NCBI RefSeq assembly: GCF_934307085.1
Contig: NZ_CAKRCF010000003.1
Location: forward strand, 1 to 64,000
Length of the DNA stretch: 64,000 nt
DNA from: an uncultured Anaerobutyricum sp.
GTDB lineage: Bacteria > Bacillota > Clostridia > Lachnospirales > Lachnospiraceae
Reading direction: 5' to 3'
Part shown: piece by piece, positions 52,285 through 61,093 of the stretch
Layout: the number at the start of each line of letters is the position of its first letter
How positions within the stretch are numbered: position 1 is the first letter of the stretch
The notes under the pieces: generated by a model
The model's input: only the letters and a program-made list of their open reading frames with translations
Told to the model about the DNA's origin: nothing
Databases searched by the model: none
Program-made: the position numbers and the translations under genes

Positions 52285-53826
52285 TTACTGTGCCTCACTG
52301 CTGTTTCCCTGTGTATTTGTCTCTGTCATATCTGTAGACTCGGCTGTATCCCCATACGCCTCTGTATTATTCTCTGCCATCTCATTACTCTGTTTTGAAG
52401 CAGTCGTGTCAGAAGCATTTGCCGTACTGCCTGTATCTGCTACACTTTCATCTACCGTACGCTCTAACGTAATGTCTGATACAGCTTCTCCATCTGCCAT
52501 GGTCATCTTAATCGTATCATCTTTAATCTTTTTACTTGTATAGCAGTAAGCTCCGTCTGCGTCCTTCTTAAAACCGGCTGCCTTTAGTTCCTTCTCCGTA
52601 CTGCTAAATCCTAAGTCTTTTGGCAGAGTAACATTGCCATCAAACATTTCTTTACTGAAAGAAAGCTTCGTTACAATACAGTCGCTTACTTTCTGATTCT
52701 TATCACTCATATTACGAATGATAACACCAATTTTTTTCCCTTCTGTATTCGTAAGAAAAGCATCTTTTTCAAGCTTTCCACCCGGAACAAGTGTCGCATC
52801 TTCTGTTCGAAGTGCCTCTAACTTCCAGCCATCCTTTGTAAAATCGGATACTTTAGAAAGCAGCTTATATTCCTTATCTCCCACTTTAACAGAAGCAAAC
52901 ATCTTATCTGTATTCTCTACAACACCATCCGCATTCTTTGTCTGTAATGCCTGTTCTTCATAAACTTTCTCTGCCTTCTGCTTTTCTGCTATAAGACTTG
53001 AAACCTGTGTCTTTAACTTTGTATTCTGCCTTTGTAGCGACTGATTCTGATAGCCAAGTCCACCAATAATAAGAACAAGCAATATTCCGATTCCTCCTGT
53101 AAGAATCTTACTCATACCCCCTGTCTTCTGTGTTTTTTCTGCTTCCCTCACATCTTTTTCCCCCGAAAATTGATCTGTCTGTTCTAATGCCTCTGCATCT
53201 GTATCTGCAAAATCCACACTCTTTATCTCTGGTTCCCTCTCTTTTTTAGATACTTCCTCTTCCAGACTCTTTTCCAAATCGCTTTTGTTCACTATTGTAT
53301 CATCACTGGAGAAATCTGACTTCATTACAGAATCTGATCTGTCCCTGCCTTTCTCTGTGTTCTTATCTTTACGACGCTTTCTCCGTCTTCGCGGCTTGAA
53401 ATCATCCTCATCTTTATCAATAACCTCCTGTCCAACTTCCTGCGTCAGCTGGTTGATTTCCTCATCGCGGCTTAACTTTCTTCGTCCTTTTGATTTTGAA
53501 TCTCCCTTCTCCTCATCCACATCCAAATACTGTCCCTCTTTATTAGAGTACTGTCCTGAATTATCCGAATATAGATTAGCATTATTAGAATACAATCCGG
53601 CACCCTCTGAGTACTTCTCCGTGTCATTAGAATATAATCTGGCATCTTCCGAAACAGTCTCCACATTATCTAAAGCATCCTCTCCATTATCGGACACTTC
53701 CTGATCCACCTTTTTTTGTCCCTTCTCCTGTTCTTCCATATAAACTTTTGTGTTATCTAATTCCTCATCTGATAGCATAATCCAGCTTCGCATCGTTGAC
53801 TTTATAGACTTATTCTTATCCTTCAT
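52285..53826 (-). CDS. membrane protein with N-terminal heptapeptide repeats, unknown function
   Basis: A 513-residue protein. A cytoplasmic, charged N-terminal half contains about six tandem seven-residue units of the form YSxxxxx (YSNDTEK, YSEGAGL, YSNNANL) and a Lys/Arg-rich RRRRKRRKDKN stretch. One membrane helix follows (ILTGGIGILLVLIIGGLGY), then a short coiled coil and an extracytoplasmic domain (about 320-460), with a Thr/Ser/Asn-rich tail. ATG 53826 follows GAAAGGATTGAGAGC; the longer frame to 53910 starts inside a TATAAT-like box. It lies downstream of the amidase gene on the same strand. Confidence 0.6.
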   Translation of the reverse strand: MKDKNKSIKSTMRSWIMLSDEELDNTKVYMEEQEKGQKKVDQEVSDNGEDALDNVETVSEDARLYSNDTEKYSEGAGLYSNNANLYSDNSGQYSNKEGQYLDVDEEKGDSKSKGRRKLSRDEEINQLTQEVGQEVIDKDEDDFKPRRRRKRRKDKNTEKGRDRSDSVMKSDFSSDDTIVNKSDLEKSLEEEVSKKEREPEIKSVDFADTDAEALEQTDQFSGEKDVREAEKTQKTGGMSKILTGGIGILLVLIIGGLGYQNQSLQRQNTKLKTQVSSLIAEKQKAEKVYEEQALQTKNADGVVENTDKMFASVKVGDKEYKLLSKVSDFTKDGWKLEALRTEDATLVPGGKLEKDAFLTNTEGKKIGVIIRNMSDKNQKVSDCIVTKLSFSKEMFDGNVTLPKDLGFSSTEKELKAAGFKKDADGAYCYTSKKIKDDTIKMTMADGEAVSDITLERTVDESVADTGSTANASDTTASKQSNEMAENNTEAYGDTAESTDMTETNTQGNSSEAQ

Positions 53827-54071
53827 GCTCTCAATCCTTTCATAAACAAAATAATGCCAGATTCTCTTCGCCTGCTTTTGCGAAAACCTGACATTATTCT
53901 TTTCGTTCATTATAACATATTTACATCATAAAGAAACAAACTTTCGTTATTAAGTTTTCTGGATTTTTACCATTGAATTTAGGAAATTACTTTTTATTTT
54001 CTTTGTGTATATTGCCGTGGCGTCCTACAGGTGGTCGGAGTATTCTTGCTGTAAGAGGATAAAAGAAATCT

Positions 54072-55463
54072 CTATTTTCTTTCTTCTATCTTAATCCTGT
54101 TCTTTCTACTTATTTTAACTGCAACAATTATACAACAAAGTAAAATAATATTACATATAGCAAGTGCTATCTTCATCGGACCCACTTCTTTCTTTTTATT
54201 ATTTTGTGAAGAACTTTCTCCACTACTGCTCATATCCTGTCCCTGGGATTGCTTACTTATTTTATTTAATTTATTTGCCTCATTAGAATCAATTGCCTCA
54301 GCTGTCTCTGCAGTTCCTGCTGTTTCCAATCTGTAAAACTCCTTTAAATCCATCCGGCTACTTGACTCTAAAAGATCTGTTATCTTCTGAAAAACCTCTA
54401 TTTCCTGTGGGTTTGCGCCCGTAAAACTATTCTCAGCTTTGCCAGCCTCATTCTCGCCATAATACGTCCGATAACTAATTTTATTATGCTTTGCATTTCC
54501 ATCTATTGCATGAACTAACTTTTCTCTATAATTCATCAACGGTTCTAACTGGCATTTTTTCTCTGCACCTGTTATATTTTCTGACTTCTTAATAAGCTGA
54601 TAATACCGGGCAATTCCCGTTGCATCCGCTACCGCAAGCTTCGAAAGCTTCTTATCCGAACTTAAATACTTCGCATAATCACTGGCATTATCAATAAAAG
54701 CATGTTCTATAAGAACCGTCGGGATATCATTCGTCACACCACCTCGGATAATCGCATAATAATCAGCCAAAGTCCCATTCGGATACTTCTCATTCGCCTC
54801 AGAATCCCTGAGCAAAATACCCTGATCTTCAATACCAAGCTTCGAAAGCTCATTTAAGATATTACAGGAGAGCTTCTGTTCTTCAAGAGCAAGCGTATCC
54901 TTATAACCATCTTTCGCTGCAAGAACCGTACATCCATGATCATACGCTGCACAGGCTCCAGCCGCATTATTGTGAAGGCTTATCATTACATCCGCCTTTT
55001 TATCCACCGAAACCTTAGTTCGATCTGGAAGATCTACATCCGTATCATCCTCTCTCGTAAGATAAACCGTAACATTTTCGTAAGTCTCCAACTCTTCTTT
55101 TAAATACCTTGCAATCTTTAAATTAAGTGTCTTCTCCTCAACCGATTCACCAGCTCTCGCCGCTCCGGACTGGTCGCCTCCATGACCAGGGTCAAGAACT
55201 ACAGTAAGCTTTTGTGGTGTCTCAGAGGTTCCTGATTGTCCTGATAGCTTATCTTCATTTCCCTGCGTCTGCTTTTTTAATTTTTCTTCAGATTTCATGT
55301 TTATATTTTTCCCTGCGGTTTCATTCGCATCTGCCTTTATCTGCACAGCATTCCATAAAAAAACTACACTGACAGCCATAACTGTCATAAAGACTGCATG
55401 GATTATATATTCTGTTGTTCCTGTTCTTTTTGCTCTTTTTGTACTTTCTGTATTTTTTCTCAT
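54072..55463 (-). CDS. N-acetylmuramoyl-L-alanine amidase (Amidase_3), membrane-anchored at both ends
   Basis: A 463-residue cell-wall hydrolase. After an N-terminal membrane helix (VFMTVMAVSVVFLWNAV) and a charged linker, the Amidase_3 domain (about 84-295) shows LDPGHGGDQSG, SVEEKTLNLK, ISLHNNAAG and LIEHAFIDN, the zinc ligands and catalytic Glu. It cuts the bond between muramic acid and L-alanine. A Ser/Gln-rich linker leads to a second helix near the C-terminus (IALAICNIILLCCIIVAV) and a basic tail. The two-anchor form is unusual. Its ATG overlaps the stop of the zinc-ribbon gene (TAATG). Confidence 0.85.
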   Translation of the reverse strand: MRKNTESTKRAKRTGTTEYIIHAVFMTVMAVSVVFLWNAVQIKADANETAGKNINMKSEEKLKKQTQGNEDKLSGQSGTSETPQKLTVVLDPGHGGDQSGAARAGESVEEKTLNLKIARYLKEELETYENVTVYLTREDDTDVDLPDRTKVSVDKKADVMISLHNNAAGACAAYDHGCTVLAAKDGYKDTLALEEQKLSCNILNELSKLGIEDQGILLRDSEANEKYPNGTLADYYAIIRGGVTNDIPTVLIEHAFIDNASDYAKYLSSDKKLSKLAVADATGIARYYQLIKKSENITGAEKKCQLEPLMNYREKLVHAIDGNAKHNKISYRTYYGENEAGKAENSFTGANPQEIEVFQKITDLLESSSRMDLKEFYRLETAGTAETAEAIDSNEANKLNKISKQSQGQDMSSSGESSSQNNKKKEVGPMKIALAICNIILLCCIIVAVKISRKNRIKIEERK

Positions 55464-56734
55464 TATTTTTTCGTTCCCATGTCATCTTTTAAAAATTGCT
55501 GATAGGTTCTTGGTTTGTAGGTGCCGCCGCTGAAGGAGCAGTAGCGGTAGATACAATCTACCACATAATCAATCATATTATAATTATCATGTATATCCGG
55601 GTCAGGATAAACAAACTTTAAAATATAATTCTTTTCTCCATCATTTGCTGCAATAATATAAACACCTTGCGTTTCAGAAGAATCCACCGAACCACTGATC
55701 AAAGCTCTCGCCATTCCTTTACTGTCAATTCTGGTTGATTCCATCTTAAAATAAGTCTTATACACCGGTGAAGAAAATCTTTGATAAAGCTGCTTTGCAT
55801 TCTCCAACGCATTTCCCTGATTATCCTCTGTATATACTGTAAGCTTAGCATCCACAGAATCCGAATCTTCTTTATAAGAAAGCGTATATGAAGTCCCTGA
55901 TTTATCCACTTTACTATCATTAAATAAATACTTTGGATAACTAAAACTAAAACTTCCATCCTGCGACGTTACCGTATTATAAACTTCCGGACTATTACAC
56001 GCATCTATATTCATACTGCTGTTATCTGTGTCGGCAAGTTTCTGACTCACATATTTTCCTTCTGTTGTAGATTCTGTCTTCTTTTTAGAACTCTCATCAG
56101 ACTTCTTCTCTATCTTATCTTTCTTAGTAGAAGATGTACCCGAACCATTTTCTTTTTTCTCCGAAGTCTTGTTGATACTTGAAACAATATTATCAACAAT
56201 ACCTGTTCGATATAAAGCAAACCCTCCGATCAGAATAATAAGAATATAGGAAAAAACTGAAATTCCAACCTTATTTTTCTTTCCTTCCTCTGGTTTGATT
56301 TGCGGCTTCTCAGTCCCCTTATCTCCATTTCTCTTTATCTTTTCCGGATTATCATACCCTTCATAAAGCCTTTTTCGTTCCTGCTCTGTTTTGCGACGTT
56401 CTTCCTCATATTTTCTACGTTCTTCTTCGTATCTGCGTCGTTCTTCTTCTAATGCCAGACGCTGTTCATACTGCTCACGCTCTGCTTTCTCTTTTGCACG
56501 CTTTTGCGCTGCTGCCTTCTGCTTTGCAGCCTCTTCCCTTGCACGCTCCTCCTCTTTTTCCTTTTTCTTTATCGCAGCATACTCCTCATCATCAATTTCC
56601 CTGTAGTATGCATCTTCCGCTGTATTGCTATTCACAACATTTTCCGACTGTTCGCTACTTTCTACTTTCTGTCCACATTTTGAGCAAAACTTTGCATTAT
56701 CTGGTAACAAGGTTCCGCAAAATCTGCACTTCAT
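55463..56734 (-). CDS. zinc-ribbon, coiled-coil membrane protein
   Basis: A 423-residue protein. The N-terminal zinc ribbon has Cys3, Cys6, Cys17 and Cys20 (MKCRFCGTLLPDNAKFCSKCG region). A long Glu/Arg/Lys coiled coil (about 48-130) with repeated EEERRRYEEERRKYE-type units precedes a membrane helix (about 155-180, ISVFSYILIILIGGFALY). The extracytoplasmic domain (about 240-405) is of unknown fold. It is the first gene of a coupled pair with the amidase and may link cytoplasmic state to wall hydrolysis; this is inferred from the operon only. GAGGTGAGTTAGT precedes the ATG. Confidence 0.7.
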   Translation of the reverse strand: MKCRFCGTLLPDNAKFCSKCGQKVESSEQSENVVNSNTAEDAYYREIDDEEYAAIKKKEKEEERAREEAAKQKAAAQKRAKEKAEREQYEQRLALEEERRRYEEERRKYEEERRKTEQERKRLYEGYDNPEKIKRNGDKGTEKPQIKPEEGKKNKVGISVFSYILIILIGGFALYRTGIVDNIVSSINKTSEKKENGSGTSSTKKDKIEKKSDESSKKKTESTTEGKYVSQKLADTDNSSMNIDACNSPEVYNTVTSQDGSFSFSYPKYLFNDSKVDKSGTSYTLSYKEDSDSVDAKLTVYTEDNQGNALENAKQLYQRFSSPVYKTYFKMESTRIDSKGMARALISGSVDSSETQGVYIIAANDGEKNYILKFVYPDPDIHDNYNMIDYVVDCIYRYCSFSGGTYKPRTYQQFLKDDMGTKK

Positions 56735-56939
56735 ACTAACTCACCTCTCATATCCTATCAAATCTACCTACTCTCTCAATTTTTTATTATAACAGGAAAC
56801 TATCAGGATTTACAGACTGCAAATGTCAGTAAATTGAAATGTATTGCAAAATTTGACAAGACATAAAAATATATGAAGTATACTTATCAAAACATCCTGT
56901 ATTATTCTACTTTTCTTTTTCTATGTATATTATTGTCCC

Positions 56940-57668
56940 TTACATTTCTCCCCTTAATGATTGATACTGTTCCTTCATTATTTCCAAATATTCATCCCCT
57001 TCTTCTATAGAAATCTTTTCTCCATTATAAGTATAACCCTCTTCTTCAAACTTTCCGTTATGCCATATTAATGTCTCTATCTTTTTTAGTTCCCCATCTA
57101 CATATTTATATGTATCAAACTCCCCACCACCTGTATCTCCTGTTATAAATACAACCTGATGTTTTTCTTTTGAATAATACATCGTGCTGGCTTTTCCTAA
57201 CTGATAACTATGTAGCTCTTTTACTTTATCTTTCTTCGAGTCATATCTGTACATGGCAGCACTTGAGCCTTCATTTAAGGTAAGTAACTCTGAAATACCG
57301 TCCTCATCAATATCTATAACATCATATTTCTGTTCATAATTATTTTTTAGAAATCGTATATAACACTGTGCTGCTTTTTCACCATCCTCTGCCACCTTAC
57401 TTTCTTTCTGCATAAATTCTTTTATCGTTGCTTCTATCAACTTCTCCTGACTTGTATCTTCCTCAACATATTCTTCGGTATCTGATTGTATATCAGTTTG
57501 TGTTGTAGATTCTGGTTCCTCATCTTCTTTGCTATCAACTCCATATTCCTCTTCCATTCCTCTCAATATTTTCTGATCTACTTTTCCCCTAAACGAGTTC
57601 AGAAATAATATTGATAATACTGTAAGAATTGCTAAAACTACAGATACTATTATTTTTTCTTTTTTCAT
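56940..57668 (-). CDS. membrane-anchored protein with an EF-hand-like calcium loop
   Basis: A 242-residue protein with an N-terminal membrane anchor (IIVSVVLAILTVLSILFL), an acidic Thr/Glu linker (about 45-80) and an extracytoplasmic domain. DIDEDGISELLTL resembles the calcium-binding loop seen in FG-GAP or EF-hand-like secreted proteins. GDTGGGEFDTYKYVDGELKK suggests a beta-structured repeat. AGAGGAGTGTATAT precedes the ATG. Function unknown. The same DxDxDGxxEL idea recurs in the secreted protein at 61533-62222 (DINKDGVKEL). Confidence 0.6.
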   Translation of the reverse strand: MKKEKIIVSVVLAILTVLSILFLNSFRGKVDQKILRGMEEEYGVDSKEDEEPESTTQTDIQSDTEEYVEEDTSQEKLIEATIKEFMQKESKVAEDGEKAAQCYIRFLKNNYEQKYDVIDIDEDGISELLTLNEGSSAAMYRYDSKKDKVKELHSYQLGKASTMYYSKEKHQVVFITGDTGGGEFDTYKYVDGELKKIETLIWHNGKFEEEGYTYNGEKISIEEGDEYLEIMKEQYQSLRGEM

Positions 57669-57768
57669 ATATACACTCCTCTTTTGATAATAAATTATTC
57701 TTTTTGTTTTCTCTTCTCCTTCATATATTCTCTCATGTATTGGAGAATAATTTTTTATTACCTTTTCC

Positions 57769-58236
57769 TTAACGAATTAAAGATCTCTCCATCTCACTTT
57801 CATAAAAAGTTTTTATTTCTCCGTTTTCTAAAGAACTCCAATTGAGTTTCTTAGAAAAAATGATTGAAGCTACAATTTCTTTATTTAAATAACTATGTTT
57901 TTGATATTCCATCCGGAATAGATCTCCTGGCCAGGTATCACAGGCCAGGCCGGTAAATATTTTTAAGTTATCGTCAAAACAAAATGATATATAACTATCA
58001 AATTTATTAAAAGCATATTCATCTGATATGGCTCGATAACGAATACTTTCAAGCTTAGACAAAGGCAGCCAGGTCTTCTTTTGTCCCAGAATCAGATGCC
58101 CCTCCGTGTCTATACCAAAATCCGCATCACAATCCGGATCATTTGAAACAACCATCCAGTCCAGTGAAACGCCCGCTATACCTCCTGTCTTTTTTAGTAT
58201 TTCTTGTAATTTTACCACAAATTCATTTCTTGTCAT
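57769..58236 (-). CDS. hypothetical cytosolic protein, 155 residues
   Basis: Not recognised. It has no signal or membrane segment and is rich in aromatic and acidic residues. Phrases such as DWMVVSNDPDCDADFGIDTE and DTWPGDLFRMEYQKH suggest a compact alpha/beta fold. AAAGGAGG lies 12 bases before the ATG. Small acidic orphan proteins like this often occur as immunity proteins beside toxin genes, and the neighbouring ADP-ribosylglycohydrolase and gene remnants fit such a region, but no toxin is visible here. Confidence 0.5.
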   Translation of the reverse strand: MTRNEFVVKLQEILKKTGGIAGVSLDWMVVSNDPDCDADFGIDTEGHLILGQKKTWLPLSKLESIRYRAISDEYAFNKFDSYISFCFDDNLKIFTGLACDTWPGDLFRMEYQKHSYLNKEIVASIIFSKKLNWSSLENGEIKTFYESEMERSLIR

Positions 58237-58374
58237 ATTTTTCTTTGTCCTCCTTTATTTTTATTATCTGCTTGCTTTTTCAATGTTCTAACCCACACTA
58301 TTTTTGTAGTAGATTTCATTCATTACTACACAATTCACATATAAATCTACTACAATATTGTGCAGGTGCCATTT

Positions 58375-59454
58375 TCATAATATATTTCCACTTACAACTT
58401 CATTTCTATTCTTGTTAAGATACTCCCTGATTTCTTCATAATACAGCTTAAAACTTTCTTTTGCGTACTCCTCTGCGTCTTTTTCTATCTCATCTCCTGT
58501 AAACGCTCCTCCATCTCTATGATTTATGAGTTCTTCCTCATAAACAGAAACCTCAGAAAACATTAGCAAGTCTTTTGATTTTTTATCGAGATTTCGATAC
58601 AGCCGAACCTGTTCAATCTGATAAGCGTGGTAGCATTCGTGAAGAATTTCTTTTAACACTATGTAACTATTAGGATTTGAAAGATAAGAAATATCTATCA
58701 TAATCTGATGCCTCGACTCTTCATAATTCGCAACAGTACTTCCCTGAAAATCTGCCATACCAATATTCAATTCATGCGATAAACCCAAGTAACGACCCTC
58801 ACAGTTTGCTATTTTTTGACAGGCATTTAACCGTTCCTTTATACTCAATTTATTCCATTTAACCAAGTCCATATTAGAAATAATATCTATATTGGCTTTC
58901 AAACTATCTTCATCGCTATACACACTGACAGCTTTTGTTGACGCATTCATAATCGTCCCATGTAAAAACATATTTGCTCCAATCGGCAAAATCAATACAA
59001 GACTCGCAATTGCAAAATTTTTTCTCCACTCATCTACAACATAGTTTGGAATTACAGGCCATGCAAAGTCATCCTCATCACTATGAATCGCAAGCATTAA
59101 CTTTCTATGCATAAAAAGCATATATACACTTACAACCATTGTATATAACAAAAAACAGACAAGAACCACTTTAATTCTTTTACTATAAAAATCTCTATAC
59201 GCAATGCAGACAAAAGCTCCCCATGACAAAGCAAAATTTTCTAACATATTTTTACAATTTCTTTCCTCCTTCCATGTGATAAGAATTCCAATTGCCATAA
59301 CAATGACCTGAATCAACAAAAATACCCAAAAAGACTGTCTATACGTCAATGACGGAACACATTTAAACAAATACTTATATATAAGAAAATCAAGCACTGC
59401 TGCTCCAAAAATATGTAATTCAATGTAATCTCCTCCATCTAATCTTTTCTCCAT
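58375..59454 (-). CDS. membrane protein with HExxH zinc-protease motif
   Basis: A 359-residue protein. The N-terminal half holds about six membrane helices (for example FWVFLLIQVIVMAIGILI and VVLVCFLLYTMVVSVYMLF). The C-terminal domain includes VLKEILHECYHAYQIEQ, an HExxH motif typical of zinc metallopeptidases (gluzincin/minigluzincin type), followed by an acidic helix region that may give the third ligand. ATG 59454 is chosen because AGGAGGAATTAATT precedes it. The substrate is unknown; it could be a membrane-associated protease or an inactive relative. Confidence 0.6.
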   Translation of the reverse strand: MEKRLDGGDYIELHIFGAAVLDFLIYKYLFKCVPSLTYRQSFWVFLLIQVIVMAIGILITWKEERNCKNMLENFALSWGAFVCIAYRDFYSKRIKVVLVCFLLYTMVVSVYMLFMHRKLMLAIHSDEDDFAWPVIPNYVVDEWRKNFAIASLVLILPIGANMFLHGTIMNASTKAVSVYSDEDSLKANIDIISNMDLVKWNKLSIKERLNACQKIANCEGRYLGLSHELNIGMADFQGSTVANYEESRHQIMIDISYLSNPNSYIVLKEILHECYHAYQIEQVRLYRNLDKKSKDLLMFSEVSVYEEELINHRDGGAFTGDEIEKDAEEYAKESFKLYYEEIREYLNKNRNEVVSGNIL

Positions 59455-59517
59455 AATTAATTCCTCCTGTTTCATATGTGTTTAAAAATTCTTCTCCTAA
59501 AATATTTATCATAAATT

Positions 59518-59640
59518 CTAAAAACACTTTTTTACAAAAAAATTATATATCGTATATTTTTTATTACTCATCATCTTTACGCTTTTTGCTCCAATATACC
59601 CTTCTGGTATCGACTTAATATCATCTATCCATAACTTCAT
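59518..59640 (-). pseudogene. remnant of a receiver-like (cyclic-phosphate processing) domain gene
   Basis: A 40-codon frame beginning MKLWIDDIKSIPEGYIGAKS, after GAAAGGAGTTTAT. The opening MKLWIDDIR-PxPEGYxxxKS is that of small receiver-like proteins of about 100-120 residues, whose two Asp residues are kept here. The sequence then leaves the family after about residue 22 and stops, so it is a truncated gene. It lies behind a leader duplicated at 60989-61064. Confidence 0.6.
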
Positions 59641-59645
59641 ATAAA

Positions 59646-59721
59646 CTCCTTTCGTTGACTGAGATTTTTTTAATTACAATATAAAAATAGCATTGAAAAA
59701 GTAAAGAATTGTTTTTTAGTG
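59646..59721 (-). repeat. duplicated leader/promoter segment, copy 1
   Basis: This 76-bp segment matches 60989-61064 at most positions. Shared blocks include CTCCTTTCGTT, ACTGAG and GAATTGTTTTTTAGTG-like sequence. On the minus strand it ends in CGAAAGGAG, a ribosome site, here in front of the receiver remnant. Confidence 0.65.
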
Positions 59722-59729
59722 AATAAAAT

Positions 59730-59769
59730 AAAGCAGCCAATGCAAATTTCTTTTTACATTGACTGCTTT
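59730..59769 (-). terminator. terminator of the ADP-ribosylglycohydrolase gene
   Basis: AAAGCAGCCAATG pairs with CATTGACTGCTTT with one mismatch around a 14-nt loop, 25 bp beyond the stop codon. On the minus strand it is followed by ATTTTATT. Confidence 0.7.
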
Positions 59770-59793
59770 ACTTACTATACCTAATTAAAAGAA

Positions 59794-60573
59794 TTATCTC
59801 TTTACTAATTCATATAATCTTTCATCCAGATATCTTTTTAAAATTGCATCTTCCTCCAATCCTGTTCCAGAATAATATTCTTCCGCTACTGCTCCTCCAA
59901 TTGCTGCAAGTGTATCACTATCACATTTCAGGCGAAATACGTTTCGAAGAAAGCTTTCATACGAAATGCTTTCATAAAAGCATCTCATTGCTGCTGCCAC
60001 ACTTCCCATGCAAGTCTCATTCCATTGATATATTTTTTCTAGTTCATCAAGCGGTACCGTAATATTATATTCATAATCCGCAGCTGGATATTGCTCTAAC
60101 ACATAATTAAAAATATCTTCTTTTGATTTTCCGTGTTTTGCCATCCAGATACACACTGCTGTCGTTGCCGCCCCCTTAATACCTTCTTCATGATTATGAG
60201 TTACTTTCGCTGACTTTTCAGCCCAATAAACAACATCCTTTAACTCTTCGAAATATTCTCCAACAAAAGAAACTCTCATAGCTGAACCATTTCCAAAACT
60301 ATTGTACGGTTTAGGATTAGAACTATACATCCAATCATAAAATCGTCCACCATATCCCGAATAAGGATATGGTCGTCCAATCTTTTGCATAGTTTTAGTA
60401 AAATCTTTCTCTTCTAAAATTGCTTTTTTCACAGCCAATGTCATTACCGTATCATCTGTAAAAGAACATTTATCTGTAAATAATTCACAATGTTTATAAT
60501 CCAAATTATGCGGTCTGTCGAACTCAAACTGTGAGCCTGCGATGTCTCCTAGAATTGCTCCGATTACTGCCAT
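59794..60573 (-). CDS. ADP-ribosylglycohydrolase family protein (DraG-like)
   Basis: A 259-residue all-helical enzyme. The metal-binding motifs are GAILGDIAGSQFE, SFTDDTVMTLAV and CDSDTLAAIGGAVAEEYY, matching the two-magnesium DraG/ARH fold that removes ADP-ribose from proteins or small molecules. In the third motif a Cys replaces the usual Gly before DSDT. The ribosome site GGAGGTGATT lies inside the end of the upstream 128-residue gene, which ends one base before this ATG, so the two are coupled. It could reverse a toxin's ADP-ribosylation; that is inference. Confidence 0.88.
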   Translation of the reverse strand: MAVIGAILGDIAGSQFEFDRPHNLDYKHCELFTDKCSFTDDTVMTLAVKKAILEEKDFTKTMQKIGRPYPYSGYGGRFYDWMYSSNPKPYNSFGNGSAMRVSFVGEYFEELKDVVYWAEKSAKVTHNHEEGIKGAATTAVCIWMAKHGKSKEDIFNYVLEQYPAADYEYNITVPLDELEKIYQWNETCMGSVAAAMRCFYESISYESFLRNVFRLKCDSDTLAAIGGAVAEEYYSGTGLEEDAILKRYLDERLYELVKR

Positions 60574-60574
60574 A

Positions 60575-60961
60575 TTAAATAATCACCTCCATGGCTACTA
60601 TTCCTTCTGTATATAACACTGTCATTTGTTTCTTTCCAAAAATTCCTTTTGAAGTTTTCTTTTTCAAAACATCCTGTATCATTTCTACTTCTTTTGCACT
60701 CATCGCATTAGTTAATTCAAATCCAACTCCTCTTGATGGGCTGGTAAGTACATCATATCTTGCAGCATAGACTATCATTCTATTTTCTTTATCACGTTCC
60801 CCTAAGGTAAAAATAAAATATTGAAATTCTGTTTCTTCACACTCAAAAGACATACACATTTCTCCAATCTGATACGAACCATCTGATAAGATTACTTCTA
60901 CCTTTTCTGCATTTTGAAGTGCCATCTTTTTTTCAACTAACTTTCTCACTAATTCTTCCAT
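60575..60961 (-). CDS. hypothetical protein coupled to the ADP-ribosylglycohydrolase
   Basis: A 128-residue soluble protein, not recognised. It begins with a helix (MEELVRKLVEKKMALQ), then an apparent beta-rich core (VEVILSDGSYQIGEM, FQYFIFTLGERD) and ends with TVLYTEGIVAMEVII. AGGGGTAATGAAAT precedes the ATG. The stop lies one base before the ADP-ribosylglycohydrolase ATG, implying joint expression. The duplicated leader segment lies directly upstream. Confidence 0.6.
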   Translation of the reverse strand: MEELVRKLVEKKMALQNAEKVEVILSDGSYQIGEMCMSFECEETEFQYFIFTLGERDKENRMIVYAARYDVLTSPSRGVGFELTNAMSAKEVEMIQDVLKKKTSKGIFGKKQMTVLYTEGIVAMEVII

Positions 60962-60988
60962 ATTTCATTACCCCTAACTTCTTGTAGG

Positions 60989-61064
60989 CTCCTTTCGTTC
61001 ACTGAGTTTTTCAAATTGCAATATTAGAATAACACTTAAAAAGCGAAAAATTGTTTTTTAAGTG
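60989..61064 (-). repeat. duplicated leader/promoter segment, copy 2
   Basis: Second copy of the 76-bp segment at 59646-59721. On the minus strand it ends CGAAAGGAG, but no start codon follows at normal spacing; the next gene uses its own site 28 bp further on. This suggests the gene once served by this leader was replaced. Confidence 0.65.
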
Positions 61065-61093
61065 TTAAATCATAAAAATTTTGAAAAATAATT

